From Phoronis australis (taxonomy: Eukaryota; Phoronida; Phoronidae): a DNA stretch of 59,973 nt. Shown here piece by piece: positions 33,729 to 45,870 of this stretch (positions are counted from its first letter, which is position 1; every line of letters begins with the position of its first letter). A program made the position numbers and the translations under genes. The stretch is taken from contig NMRA01000737.1 of the NCBI GenBank assembly GCA_002633005.1, positions 104,884 through 164,856 on the forward strand, given 5' to 3'. The notes below the pieces were generated by a model. The model was not told the origin of the DNA. It searched no databases and saw only the letters and a program-made list of their open reading frames with translations.

Positions 33729-36700
33729 CTACACGTTTATGAATGATTCTTACCCGTACTGACCCATCAGTGACAATTTTAGCAGTTTGATGATCCTTCA
33801 TATATCAAACCTGGTAATCGGCCTATAAAGTATACATTGTCATTTCAATGTGAATCTTGTCAGTTTTACCGGTGTTTATTGGTTAACTGAATCAACCCGA
33901 AACGATTTTGTCACTTGTTGTTTACAACCCCATAAGAGATAAAAATGTGAAGTCCTAAAAAGATTGATCATAAGGGTTTCAAACTTCAAATATAGTTGAG
34001 GGTTACGTCAAACAAGGAAATATGAATTTTTGGAAGCATGAGATGTAAATATTAAAAATTTGAGTAAACTTCAAACATCCTAATCCAAATTTATTAAGTT
34101 TATTTAAATCAATTACATTTTGTTGCTTTGATATAACCGGAAGTGGCAAGTAACACGTTACAAAACATAATTCAAAAGCACAATGTTTACATTAAATTAA
34201 AAAACAAAAAATACCTTGAAGAAAAGTTGAATTTTAAACAAAAACGAATTCAAAGCACTTTCAACCATTTTTACTGCAAGATCAGGGCGATTTTTTGTTT
34301 CTTTTGAATGTGGAATGGCTTTTAAAGTGTTCGTTGTGGTTCTTGAATCACACAGTCGGTAATTTTTACTGAATCCTAGAGAAATTTCCCGGCATGTGAC
34401 TCAAGATTCAACGCTTGTCGTAGATTATAAAAGGACCAAATCAGTTTTACGGATAAAAAATATGTTGGACGCTATTTATGCGTAAAAATGACTAGCTTAA
34501 ATTTCAAGATTTACAAAGAACTACAGAACACCAGAATCTGTTACTATAAATTGGCGCTTCCTAACAAAATCATATGACATTAAGGCGGCGACCTCATCAG
34601 TTGTTTCCGTCGCGGACGGTGTAAAATTGCTATAAAAGCGGCATGAAGAACTTCTGACCTAATCTCATGAGTGCATGTGAAAAAGAGGCGAAGATCAGAA
34701 ACTCATTTGAGACACATATTATTCTTCAGAATAAGCATTCGGAAAAGCCAAAATAGAGCGCTGGACTGCCGTGTGAGACGACTTGAGCACGTCCAGATAT
34801 ACCGAGCTTGCTCGAGTAGACAACCTGAGTGTTACATGTAGCATTCACCCCTCGTCTTCCAAAAATACCTTCGACATTCATGCTTGGTTTTGATTGATTT
34901 CAAGCACAAACATAAATTTGGCTTGTGAAAACTCAAGAATGACTCTACCGATTGAATCGATGAGCCACAAAAAATCGAATGATCTCGCCCAGTCGGGGAT
35001 ATAATTTAAAGGTTGGTTTCGTAATCTGCCCAATACACTTTGAAACAATGTGACAATTGTAATGGCTAACCTTTGCACTGTTTTGAGAAGGAAGTATTAC
35101 AGCAGTGCTGTGTTTGACATCACATCTGAACTCTAACACTGCACCCTTGGCACAAAGTGAACTGAAGGTGGCGTGATTCAACACCTGGAAAGCCGAACGT
35201 CACGAGCCACACATATTTTCGTAAAACTAATCCATGCGAAAAATAAATGTAAGAAAACCGAATTACTTTTATGGAAATGCTCCGAACAACTATAGGAATC
35301 TTGAGTGAGATGAATTTGTGTAGTTCAGTTTCAATTTAGCGCAATTTATTCATGCCTCATGGTCGTCGATTATGTTGCTTTAAGACGTGCTTTCATGTTG
35401 GCACTTTCAGAGTCCCCACACATTTGGAGACGACGCTAAAATGAACCCCAGACTTAATGTTCATGTAGTATAATCGTACAAGGAGTGCCAACTCACATTA
35501 GTTCAGAACATGAATGATTTCTTTTGACAAATAAACAAATCTCGTTTCATAAATGATTGACAGCACACAACTTCAAATCACGTATTCGTTTATGAATGTA
35601 TAGAAATTTTGAAGCCTAATCTTTGAAACACAAATCACGGGAAATTAACTGGCAAGGCTCGCTGACGTTGGTTACTAACATATTTTGGTTTAGAGTCAAT
35701 CAGGCCGGAATTTATGTTTCAATTTGCCTCATATTCGGGTCATAGTCAATTTAAATACAGCACGTCGCTGTCAGTAGAATAATTCGTGACAGATCTGTTA
35801 GCACAATTTTGCTGATGACCCTGCCCCCTAGCGATGGTCTAAACATCATAAAGCATTATGGGACACTTAAGTCCAACAAAATGATCTCAGGGATTTTTAT
35901 GCAAAGAAAAAATGGGTTCTGCCATCCAAGGAGACTGAGAGAGAGCCAGCGCCAATAATTAAAACACAGTATTGGTTAACAACTTTATTAGGAGACGCAA
36001 CTAGTAATGCAGTATACCACGCTGGAAGCCAAGACGCGAGACCCCAGGTAACAACACTACGAACATAATGGCGCAGCGCATGGAACATGTGTGAAGTGGC
36101 CGCTCTTTGACAGTGTTGGTCAACTCTATCAAAGCCGCAGGCGTATTTGCGATGGTTCTCGATGATTTGACGAAGGAAAACAATTTCTAACATACAGGGA
36201 AACTCAATAAAATATTTGACACATATGGCGTATTTTGAACTACAGTTCTATTTTGGGATGTAATGTTCGAGGAATTGAACAAATGAACGTGTTCTATAAA
36301 TGTATGTGTGCTGTGTTATACTCTTGATCATTCTCGTGTCAACTTAGCATATGTCATGTTTTTCACTGCTGTGTACGTCAGAGGTTTTGCTACAATGTTA
36401 AGGACCCCTTTCAATTAATTCCACTGGTACAAACATTAGTTGTCTGTGAAAGTGAAAGGTAATTAACTAAATATCTTTATGTTAGTTTCAAGTGATGCAA
36501 CACGTTACTGAAAGACAGCATTTTCACACCATGGACCTCATATTGGATTATATTCATAATTTTTTACTAACTGGGAAATTGGGACAAAACAGTTTGTACA
36601 CCATTTGAACAATTTGCTAAGCGAATTTTTTAGCTACGCTAGTGCAGTTAAGTAGAGTTGATGTGTAGGCCTACCGAGGTGGACTTAGGGAGATGGCTTG

Positions 36701-39700
36701 AGAAAATGTATATCAATTTGGACCACTGTGAGTAAGTGTTTGGTAACCCAAGAAAAACATCCACGTAGACCAGATTTTGGTAAAAATTGCATAAAAAGTT
36801 TGGTAGGCATTCGCTCAAGTGTGCTTAAAAAATCTCACCAGAAAACTGAGCCGTTGTAGTGATATCTTGTATTTGGACACGGATCCTCATCAATCAGGAA
36901 AATCAATGTCGCCCTTGATATCACAAAAGTTGGTCTAAGCTCCCATTGTGTTGTACAGGGCAATTATCGCATCAGTCACGTCTTCACGGCAATAAAACAC
37001 CGGCTGAATTAAGTTGAAAACGCCGGGGTAGACTTTTTATGTGTTTAGCGTTTGACAGTGAATTCCTCGTGTAACGTTAGTGTATAAACCTTTTTCCGCT
37101 GCAAAAAGTACANCCCGGATGATGCTAGTAATTACACGGTGCCGCACTCATTAGTACATTCAATCATAAAAACGGCTCACACATGCACGCGGACCTTTAG
37201 CTCACCGAGCCACAAGCACGGCTCATCGACCACCAAATACGGCAATCCGACCGCCAAACTTCACTGTCACAATCTCACAAACACGACGGATAAGCATCCA
37301 ATACCTCGTGCCCGTACGCACAAACTCGGCTCACTGACTTCAAGACCGAGTACACCTCGTTGGGCGGTATGCAAGTCCACAGGTACACGTTTTTGGGAGC
37401 GCAAGCCGTGCTTAATAAGTCCAGCACCGACTTTGTTAGTGGTCGGTGAGCGTGTTTCACAGGCAGGCGATCGGAATCTCTTAATGTTCATTACTATCAT
37501 GCGAACACCCAGCGTAAGTAATTGGGGCCCCAATTTTTGAGAATGTGAACAACTAAGATTCAGAGGTACTTTCAGAGTTATGAAGTGTGCATTCGACGAA
37601 TTTTGGTTGTTGCTGCCTGTTAGTGGACTTTTATCTCCTTTTCTACCTTTTTTCGGCGTTTTTGTTTCCGTCTGAGGCGGACCCTTTAGCCTACTTTGCC
37701 AAATGAGGGGATCTTGTACGAGCCTCCCGAGCCCCCTCTAGATGCGCGCATAACTATAGGTGCGTTCCGCCGACATTATAGGCTTACATCAGTCATACAC
37801 CTGTACACTTGTGGCAATAAATTCCGATAATTTAACATTCTAAGCTCAAGGACCAGTTACTTCACTGGCCACCATTTTGTTACCACCAGGTTACGCGAGA
37901 TAGGCCTCTAGGACTCTCACGAAGCCCTTGGCTTTCACTATTGTAGTATTGCTCCTGCGTGATCTAGCGAGCGTTTCTTGCACAAAATTCAACACCCTGC
38001 AGTTGCAACATCAGGAAAAGTAATAGTATGATACATACAAAGACAACTATTGTAGTATGGTATACAAAAGTCATCTGATATAGTGTGATAGTATTCTTAT
38101 GCGATTTGGATGGATATCTTGTTTTAAACTTACAACAGCTTTATGCAGACGTGAAAGGTTTGAGCGTTACTTCAATAAGAGAAAATAAGATTGACGACGT
38201 CAATTAAGACTAAAGCGACACCAGTGAGCTCCATTTCGATCACAGAATTAACATAGAAAATAAGAAGTGTAGAAAGCAATATTAAAACAGTCCATCTTCC
38301 GACCATTCCATTGCTTCAAATGCCGTACTCCAAGGACACATTACCAAAGCCGGTTGTTAAAATAATTGAGCAGATAAGGATATTGACTGTCGTGAACTGT
38401 TTATTGTTTTATAAGGGGTATGGTCGTTTTTACGTTAGTTAAGGACATCTTCGCGATTTATCCAGTGAGACTTTATTTCGCCAGCAAAGTGCTGTTCAGG
38501 TTGATAGTTCGGTTCCGCGTTGGGGATGATCTAAACAAAACATTACTTTTCTTGCCAATAAATTGAAGACCTCAAAAAGAATGATAGAGGCGGAACCGGA
38601 GCCAAAATAAGAAGACCCACAGATTGACTGAAAGTCGATAAATATATGTTATCCCGCATACATAGGAATACTACAGCCATATTCCATCGAGAATTCAATT
38701 CATCTGGGAATCATCCCAACAAGACCGAAAACCTATTTATTCCTTATACATTGTATATAGACTTATTTGCATCATCGCGGCAATACCTTGTTGCCGTGTG
38801 CTCCGGCTTGTTGTTATACGAAGTCATATGTATGCCAAGTACGGTACCCAAGACCGTTAAGCGACCAGACAATCTGTGAATGTGTTGAATAACCAGTAAA
38901 GTTTTATTTCATAATAAACTAATCAGAATTTTCAGTTTGTGAAATATGCAAGTTAAAGCGCTGAACCATTCAATAATATCAAACTTTCGTCGAAAACTTA
39001 GAAACAGCTAGTCCATGCGGGAATATAGAAATTAAAACATTTTCTGGACCGAGTTGTGCTGGAGTGCCTTAGCTTCTGAACTGTAAATAGTAATAGAAAC
39101 ATTTCCCCTGGCTGATCACTAGAAAATAACGGTGGAAACGGTGCTGATTTGTAGAACTTGAGGAAAGGACTGTATCGCGAAAAGCAGGGGAGTATGTTGC
39201 GAGCAGATAACTGGCTCAGTGAAAATCACATACTCGTTATTAGGTATTAATTTCCAGCATAGACCTTAGTTCTCAGTGTAAATATACTTTATGCATCCAT
39301 AAAGAAACGTTTTCGTTGGATTTCAGTTAGATTTTTGGCTGATTTTGCTGACCGGGGACGCTACTTAACTTGACCTATTTATGATGACCCAGATTGAAAC
39401 TTCAGCGAGAGCCAAAAATAACCGCCTGATCACCGTTCGTCGGAATTTTCATCAGTAATTTTTTATGTTTTCAGAGAATTAAGACTGCATTTTTAGGAAC
39501 AACGCCTTGGATTGATGATTTGGGTAACAGAAATGAACGAGCTCAATCAAATTTGGCGTTGCACACACGAATTTACTCCAGCAGGAGACTGCTCACCAAC
39601 CGTGACTGAAATATAGCTTTTACCGTTGAATACGGTCTCTCCCGTGGTGTACGGATTGGCTCGATCCGTACTTCCCCGTATTTCACAGTTGATATCGTGA

Positions 39701-41670
39701 CATAAACAACATCCGTATTTTCACATATATTGGATAATTATGCTTATTGCAACATAGAGATGGCGTAAGACCAAGCAAAATCATTCGTGAGCACATCAAG
39801 ATGTTAGGGATTCGTTTCGTTGTGTCGCGAACACTTGTGTTACCTTGGTTATCTCGCAAGATATATACTTGGTCTACGGAACACAGTCCAGGGGCCCGTT
39901 TCATGACAACTGACCTAAGACTTAAAACACCAAAACTTTGTCTATGTTTACACAGAATTTCGGGCTAGATTAAGAAGGAAAACGAAAATTCAGAAAAGAT
40001 CGTTTCGTGAACACAAGCAGGATTTTAGTCTTCGAAATTAAGTCGGTTTTTGGCATACGTAAGTATACATAGCACGCTTTCTCAATCTGCTGCGAATTCA
40101 CATAACGGTTTACGATTTCAAGAATAATCTTTGTAAAATTTAATTACAGTTTATTCGTATTTTTTCAAATATTGATGATCGTATTCACCAAAAATAATTG
40201 GTTAATCATTCACATATTCCTCAGATTCTTTACACACGTTCCGGTGTACGTGAGAAAATGGTTGATCGTGGGCCTCTGTACCACAATGCAACATTCTTAC
40301 CCATTTCCAATATGGCGGCGCTTCAAATGATCGCTAATATAAATTTCTTGATACATACATGTATGTACTGAACAACAAGTTTCACCCGATTGCCTTAACG
40401 AACGTGTAATTTTAAATTTAGCATACGCGATCTTGAGATCAAATGTAATTTCAAGTTCAAGCGCAACACAAGCACCATATACGGATGTAGTTCAACGATT
40501 GCTTGAAGGGGAAGGTTCATCAACGCCATCTTAATTTATTGCAGTGTGTAGATGATGATTTTGACCTGACCTTATTGGATCTACAAGTATGTAAGATTTG
40601 GTACGGTTGTAAGCACTAAGATCATACATGAAAAAAACTTACAAAGTTTCTGCAAAACGTATTCCAGGTGACTTTGCTAATTCGATGGTAAACATGCGAC
40701 AGTTTACGTGGAATCAAGAACAGAGTCAAGATTCAGGAAAACTACAGGTAAATGTATTAGGCGTCTTAAGCTAGGAGCAACACAGGTTAGGTACACAAAA
40801 TTTCAAGATCGGGCGTCTTGTAGGTGCCGGTTGGGTACAAGTTTGACGCAAGTTAGGCGCCAATAAGGCTTAGGATTGGTGCAGGTTAGCTCTGTCCAAT
40901 TATGCTGTTTTGGTAAATGTTCAACATGTAACTTTACTATACGAAGGATGAAAATGCCCCTGATTTTAGCCAATGAAATTTGACGTCGTCTTGAGAGAAA
41001 TCTAACGTAAACTAGTTTGATAGCACATAATATAAATTGCCACAACACTGGTTGCGAGTTCCCATGACCGTCTGAATTGGGCGCTTTTGCACACATAGGC
41101 AGGCACACCTAAGAGTTACCGTTTGGCGCAGGCATGAGTTCCTTGTCTGTGGACATGTCTTAAATTGTTCTGGGTGTGTGTGCATTTTGTGCCTTCTGAT
41201 GGTTTATTTCAATCCGTTACTCAACCGTAGACTGAAAACTCTTGAACTCCTGTTTTATACCGGATCAGCCGACCAACACGCATGTGCCACTGCGTTAACA
41301 TATAAATGTATGCTCGTCCAAGTCACTCTGTTGAAAAACATGTATCTAATAAGTTTCTAACATTATTATAATAAATAATTTGGTATAATTATCAAACTTA
41401 CGAAAACGCATAAGGAATTTTCCACAAGATTTCATTCAACGTGGACGCCAAAAATGTGTTGCTTGACAACGGTTGAATGTAGCTCTGCCTGCTTTCTTCG
41501 ATGACGAATAAGTCGAAATTGATGTCTCTGTGCGCGGTTGGTTAAGTCTTAAAATAACGAAGTTGCTTTATCCAAATACCCAACTTATTTATTCATCCGA
41601 CATTTCGGCTTGTCAGTGACGCGTAATGAGTCTATTGTGCAGTCGGAAGCAGGAGATAAATCTCATCTAG
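33729..41670. other. Presumed gene B intron 1
   Basis: About 8 kb without a supported exon. No Gly-X-Y collagen exon like that of gene A is visible on the plus strand. A single N at 37113 marks a possible sequence gap where one could be missing. Repeat-like fragments near 39900-40060 carry the words GGGCCCGTTTCATGA and TTAAGTC, also found in diverged form near 44540-44580. Confidence 0.45.
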
Positions 41671-41869
41671 TTTATCGCCGTCAACGGCAATACGGTGACC
41701 TCCACGGGAAACCAGGTCGCAAGCTGGTCGGATAGAGACCGGTACATTTGGCGCCTCCGTTGTTCACAAGCACTTGTCGGTAACTGCCTGATGTACGCCC
41801 AAGGTACATGTACGGTACATACAACCTATAGTGTTATAGCCAACAAAGACGCAGGAAAGAAAAACAATG
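41671..41869 (+). CDS. Weak candidate exon within the gene B span
   Basis: A 199-bp open segment lies between a modest acceptor (TCTCATCTAG) and a strong donor (AATG|GTATGT). It enters in phase 0 and leaves in phase 1, the same phases as the gene A collagen exon. It encodes FIAVNGNTVTSTGNQ, then RYIWRLRCSQ, then GNCLMYAQGTC, with three Cys. It has no Gly-X-Y repeats and I do not recognise a domain. It could be a diverged gene B exon, an exon of another gene, or chance. Confidence 0.22.
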
Positions 41870-43276
41870 GTATGTCCCATATTTCTTAACCTGATACGAT
41901 GCACTTACGACGGTCGCATGGATGTCGCAAGTTAAACAATACCTTGCGATCTCTATACGACGTTATTTGGCTTGAATAAGGGAGTCGGTGAAATAACGTG
42001 ATTTGGTCACACGACTCTCTGCAGTATCTAGTCTATGCACGCACAGAACTCGACTTATGTGATGACCATCTATATTTACAAACACTGAATAAGCGTCAGG
42101 TAGTTTGTTCAAACGCAATGATGTAGTTTCTCTCATCATTGTAGTCTTAGTGTGTGTATTCATTTTTTCGATTCGACATTGGCACAGTTTCACATTCCGA
42201 ACCTTGCGGTAACTGTACTCTTTTTGATTCAGTTTATCTCCGTTTTACAAATTCAAACACTGTTTGTACATTTAAATTTCACCCTTTAACCCGAATCTCT
42301 TTCGACTTGGCACCAACTGTCTAGCAATAGTCTGAATTCATTATAAAAAATATTTCTGAATGTCTTGTCGAGCAATGTAACCCTTGAATGGGGCTAGATC
42401 TTTTCTTCAATTCTAGCTGGTAAAGCAATGATTCGCTACATGTTCCTTACTTAAAAAGCAGGCATGGTGACCTCCACTGTGGGCAGTCATCTGTTGTGAA
42501 AGTCGGTGCCTCCTTGACACTTCCTTGGGTTCTGACCACCCAGCTCGACTTGAAAACTGCCAATTACGTCCCACACTTCGATTAGATTTTCAAATTATTG
42601 GCCAATTTTCGAGACGAGTCCGCCTTAGCAGCAAAACTTGATAGTTCGCTGGTTCCCTTCGTGTCCGCTAGGGGGGGAAGGGGACGCGCAGCTATCATTG
42701 GTTAGCTTTACAACAAAGAAAGAAAATGGCGGATTTGGGAACGATTTTTAGCCTTGTCAACATCCTTGTGAGCCACATTTTCTCTACTGCAAATATTTCG
42801 TTTATGCAGTTATGTTGAATAGCCGCGTGCTTGAAGCACATTCAATGTACAATGCACACAGATCTGGCCTATTTAACCTGTGGCTTATTCATACTGTGGG
42901 AATACAGGACAGCAACGTTAAGAAAAGTCAGCGACAGTCGAAAAATGCAAACCGACACACAACTGTAGGATTCACATTTCTTGAACCCATTCCAATTAAC
43001 CACAGATTTTTCTGTATTACAGACCACAAACTACATCCACATTTTACACTTCTTCCATACATTGTAAGTCATGCCAGTTTGTTTACGTAACGCGCTACCT
43101 GTTGGCAACTCGACTAGCCAATCAGAAACGCCGGTGTAAAGAATTCCCGAGGAAAAAGTTAAATTATACATGCGTGTTCCAACCCTAGGGGACACGCATA
43201 GAAGCAGCAATAACTTGATAGTCACGTGGAATTGAGACCACTGGAGTTATTGCAATCCTTTTATTTGTTTTTGAAG
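41870..43276. other. Presumed gene B intronic sequence
   Basis: Leads to the acceptor TTTTTGAAG at 43276. No linker exon could be placed. A 14-codon ATG-to-donor segment at 42726-42767, with an inverted CCAAT word upstream, was considered and not called. Confidence 0.45.
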
Positions 43277-43469
43277 GAATTTGACTTCGTAAAACGTGGC
43301 TCCAGCACCCTGTTAAGAGTGGCATTCTCTGGAAATACACGGTTGCGGACGAAATTCAGATGTAATCGTTGGTATTTCACCTTTAATGGCGAAGAGTGTT
43401 CGAATCCTGGTAAAATCGAGGCCACCGTGTACCAGAACTCGAACGACAACATGCTGAAACCCATGTATT
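43277..43469 (+). CDS. CTHRC1-like: CTHRC1-like gene B, RWYF exon
   Basis: A 193-bp exon between the acceptor TTTTTGAAG and the donor TATT|GTAAGT, phase 0 in and 1 out. The peptide includes LLRVAFSGNTRL, then RCNRWYFTFNGEEC, then PGKIEATVYQN. The match to the CTHRC1 RWYFTFNGAEC block is closer than in gene A. Only one of the usual two Cys before RWYF is present, as in gene A. The structure is the same as the gene A exon at 10351-10543. The reverse-strand open frame over it is a shadow. Confidence 0.92.
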
Positions 43470-44240
<771 letters not shown>

Positions 44241-45094
44241 TGAGATTTGTATATGTCAGTACATTCTTCGTAAAATATTGACTTTTACGCTTGACTCAAC
44301 AAAAAAACCCTCAATCACCAAGGGACCGACACAGTTTAGTTGCTTCGACTTGTTTATTTCATAAGTGAGTCTACGGTGGACCAAGCCTTGTCGTGGCCTA
44401 CTGAGAAAACCTCGTGAAAAAATATGGATTTTGATTTTTGTAATTCTGTTATTAAAAACTGTCAACAGCCAACCATAATATTGGCGAACCAGATTTCACT
44501 TGCGACACAAAATGGCTATACGTATTTGAGAGTTTGGTGTTGTAAGTCCAAGGGTTTGTTTCATGAAACATGACTTAAGTCGTAATACTAAAATTTGGTC
44601 TAATGCTCCACATACACTGTAACTATTTCTGAAAAACAAATTAAACCTCACTTAGATGAAAGAGCAAAATTTCTGGGAATTTTCACAGAACAGCTACAAT
44701 GTAGTTACTGAGAAAATTTCTATTTATAATTTCTGTCACTCACTAGTAATTACTTAGATAAATATTTTCGACAATTGTGAATTGGGAGCTAAGACAAAAT
44801 TCCTGTCTTCAGTCTTACGTCACTTTTATTGAACAATTCCCCATACACTGTATCGGCTTCTGTATGTAAATGTATCTTTGTGCAGTGTGGCCTTCTGAGT
44901 GGAAAGTGAACGCATACTTGTCAAATATCATAAATTTTCACTTTAAGAAGTGAAACGCCGTTTCCGACCAGCGAACACTTAAAACAAGGAGATAAAACAG
45001 TTTCATTTAAGAAAATAGTCTTGAATTGTATCCGGGTAGAATTATAGAGAAAGAAGCATTCTTTCTATATTGACAGTTAGTGCGCATTGTAACT

Positions 45095-45249
45095 TACGGA
45101 AGCTCAGTAATGCCATTTTGAAATGAAGAAAACTATTTTTAATCTGATCTGACGGCTGCCACATAATAAAGTGACGGCTATTTATCTGGCAGCTGTCGGA
45201 TAATAAAATAGTTTTCTTCTCTTCAAAATAGCCCTATTGGACTTCCGTA
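45095..45249. mobile_element. 155-bp hairpin MITE
   Basis: TACGGAAG... at the left and ...CTTCCGTA at the right are ends of an imperfect inverted repeat covering most of the element. Shared words include ATTTTGAA, GAAGAAAACTATTTT, GCTGCCA-ATAA and a GTGACGGCTATT centre. The direct repeat GTAACT flanks it on both sides (45089-45094 and 45250-45255). No coding capacity. Confidence 0.75.
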
Positions 45250-45794
45250 GTAACTTTTTAGATATCAAAAGAAAAAATGCAAAGTTGTGGTTGAGTAGTC
45301 TCGTATCCTATTTTTGCTACCATTGGAGTCTACTGAACATATCTGGCTTTTGGATTCTAGTGAAAATAGGCCGGTTGTGATCACCATGCCTACTGACAAC
45401 ACTTTGTTTTGGTTTATAGTAGGCCTACAGATTACATTCTATTTTCATTTTCCATAAAAGTTATCCGATAAGGAACAGCATGCAATGAAAATCACTGGGC
45501 AGCAAATCAAGTAATATTTGTGTCAGTCAGAAAATTACAGAAAATGAGAGAAATTAGAGGCGTACTGAAATGTTGAACTGTACATTTATTTCGGACCCGT
45601 AGTTCAATACGGCCTCGTTTTTGAGTTGTTCACCACACTCTATTGATAGTAGAAGCTGGGATCTAGACAAGAGTGAGCCCTTGGTCTGCTTGGCAAAAAA
45701 TTAGAGGAGTAAGCATTGTACAAAATATCAATGTTGACCATTTTTGTAAATTTATCTTGGGACGTGAAAGTCTTTTGATTTTTTAAAATTTACG

Positions 45795-45870
45795 CCCTGT
45801 CCTGGAAAGAAGTTTCGATCCTATGTCATTCGATTGCAACTCGGGATATCGCGTGAGCTAACGACGTGGG
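45795..45870 (-). repeat. tRNA-like segment, probable SINE head
   Basis: Read on the minus strand, GTCGTTAGCTCACGCG resembles box A and AGGATCGAAAC resembles box B, about 35 bp apart. Degenerate arms argue for a SINE remnant. Confidence 0.4.

Noticed and set aside
42726-42767. ATG-to-donor segment of 14 codons with an inverted CCAAT word upstream
   Set aside because: Too short, no partner exon and no recognisable signal; it may be chance.
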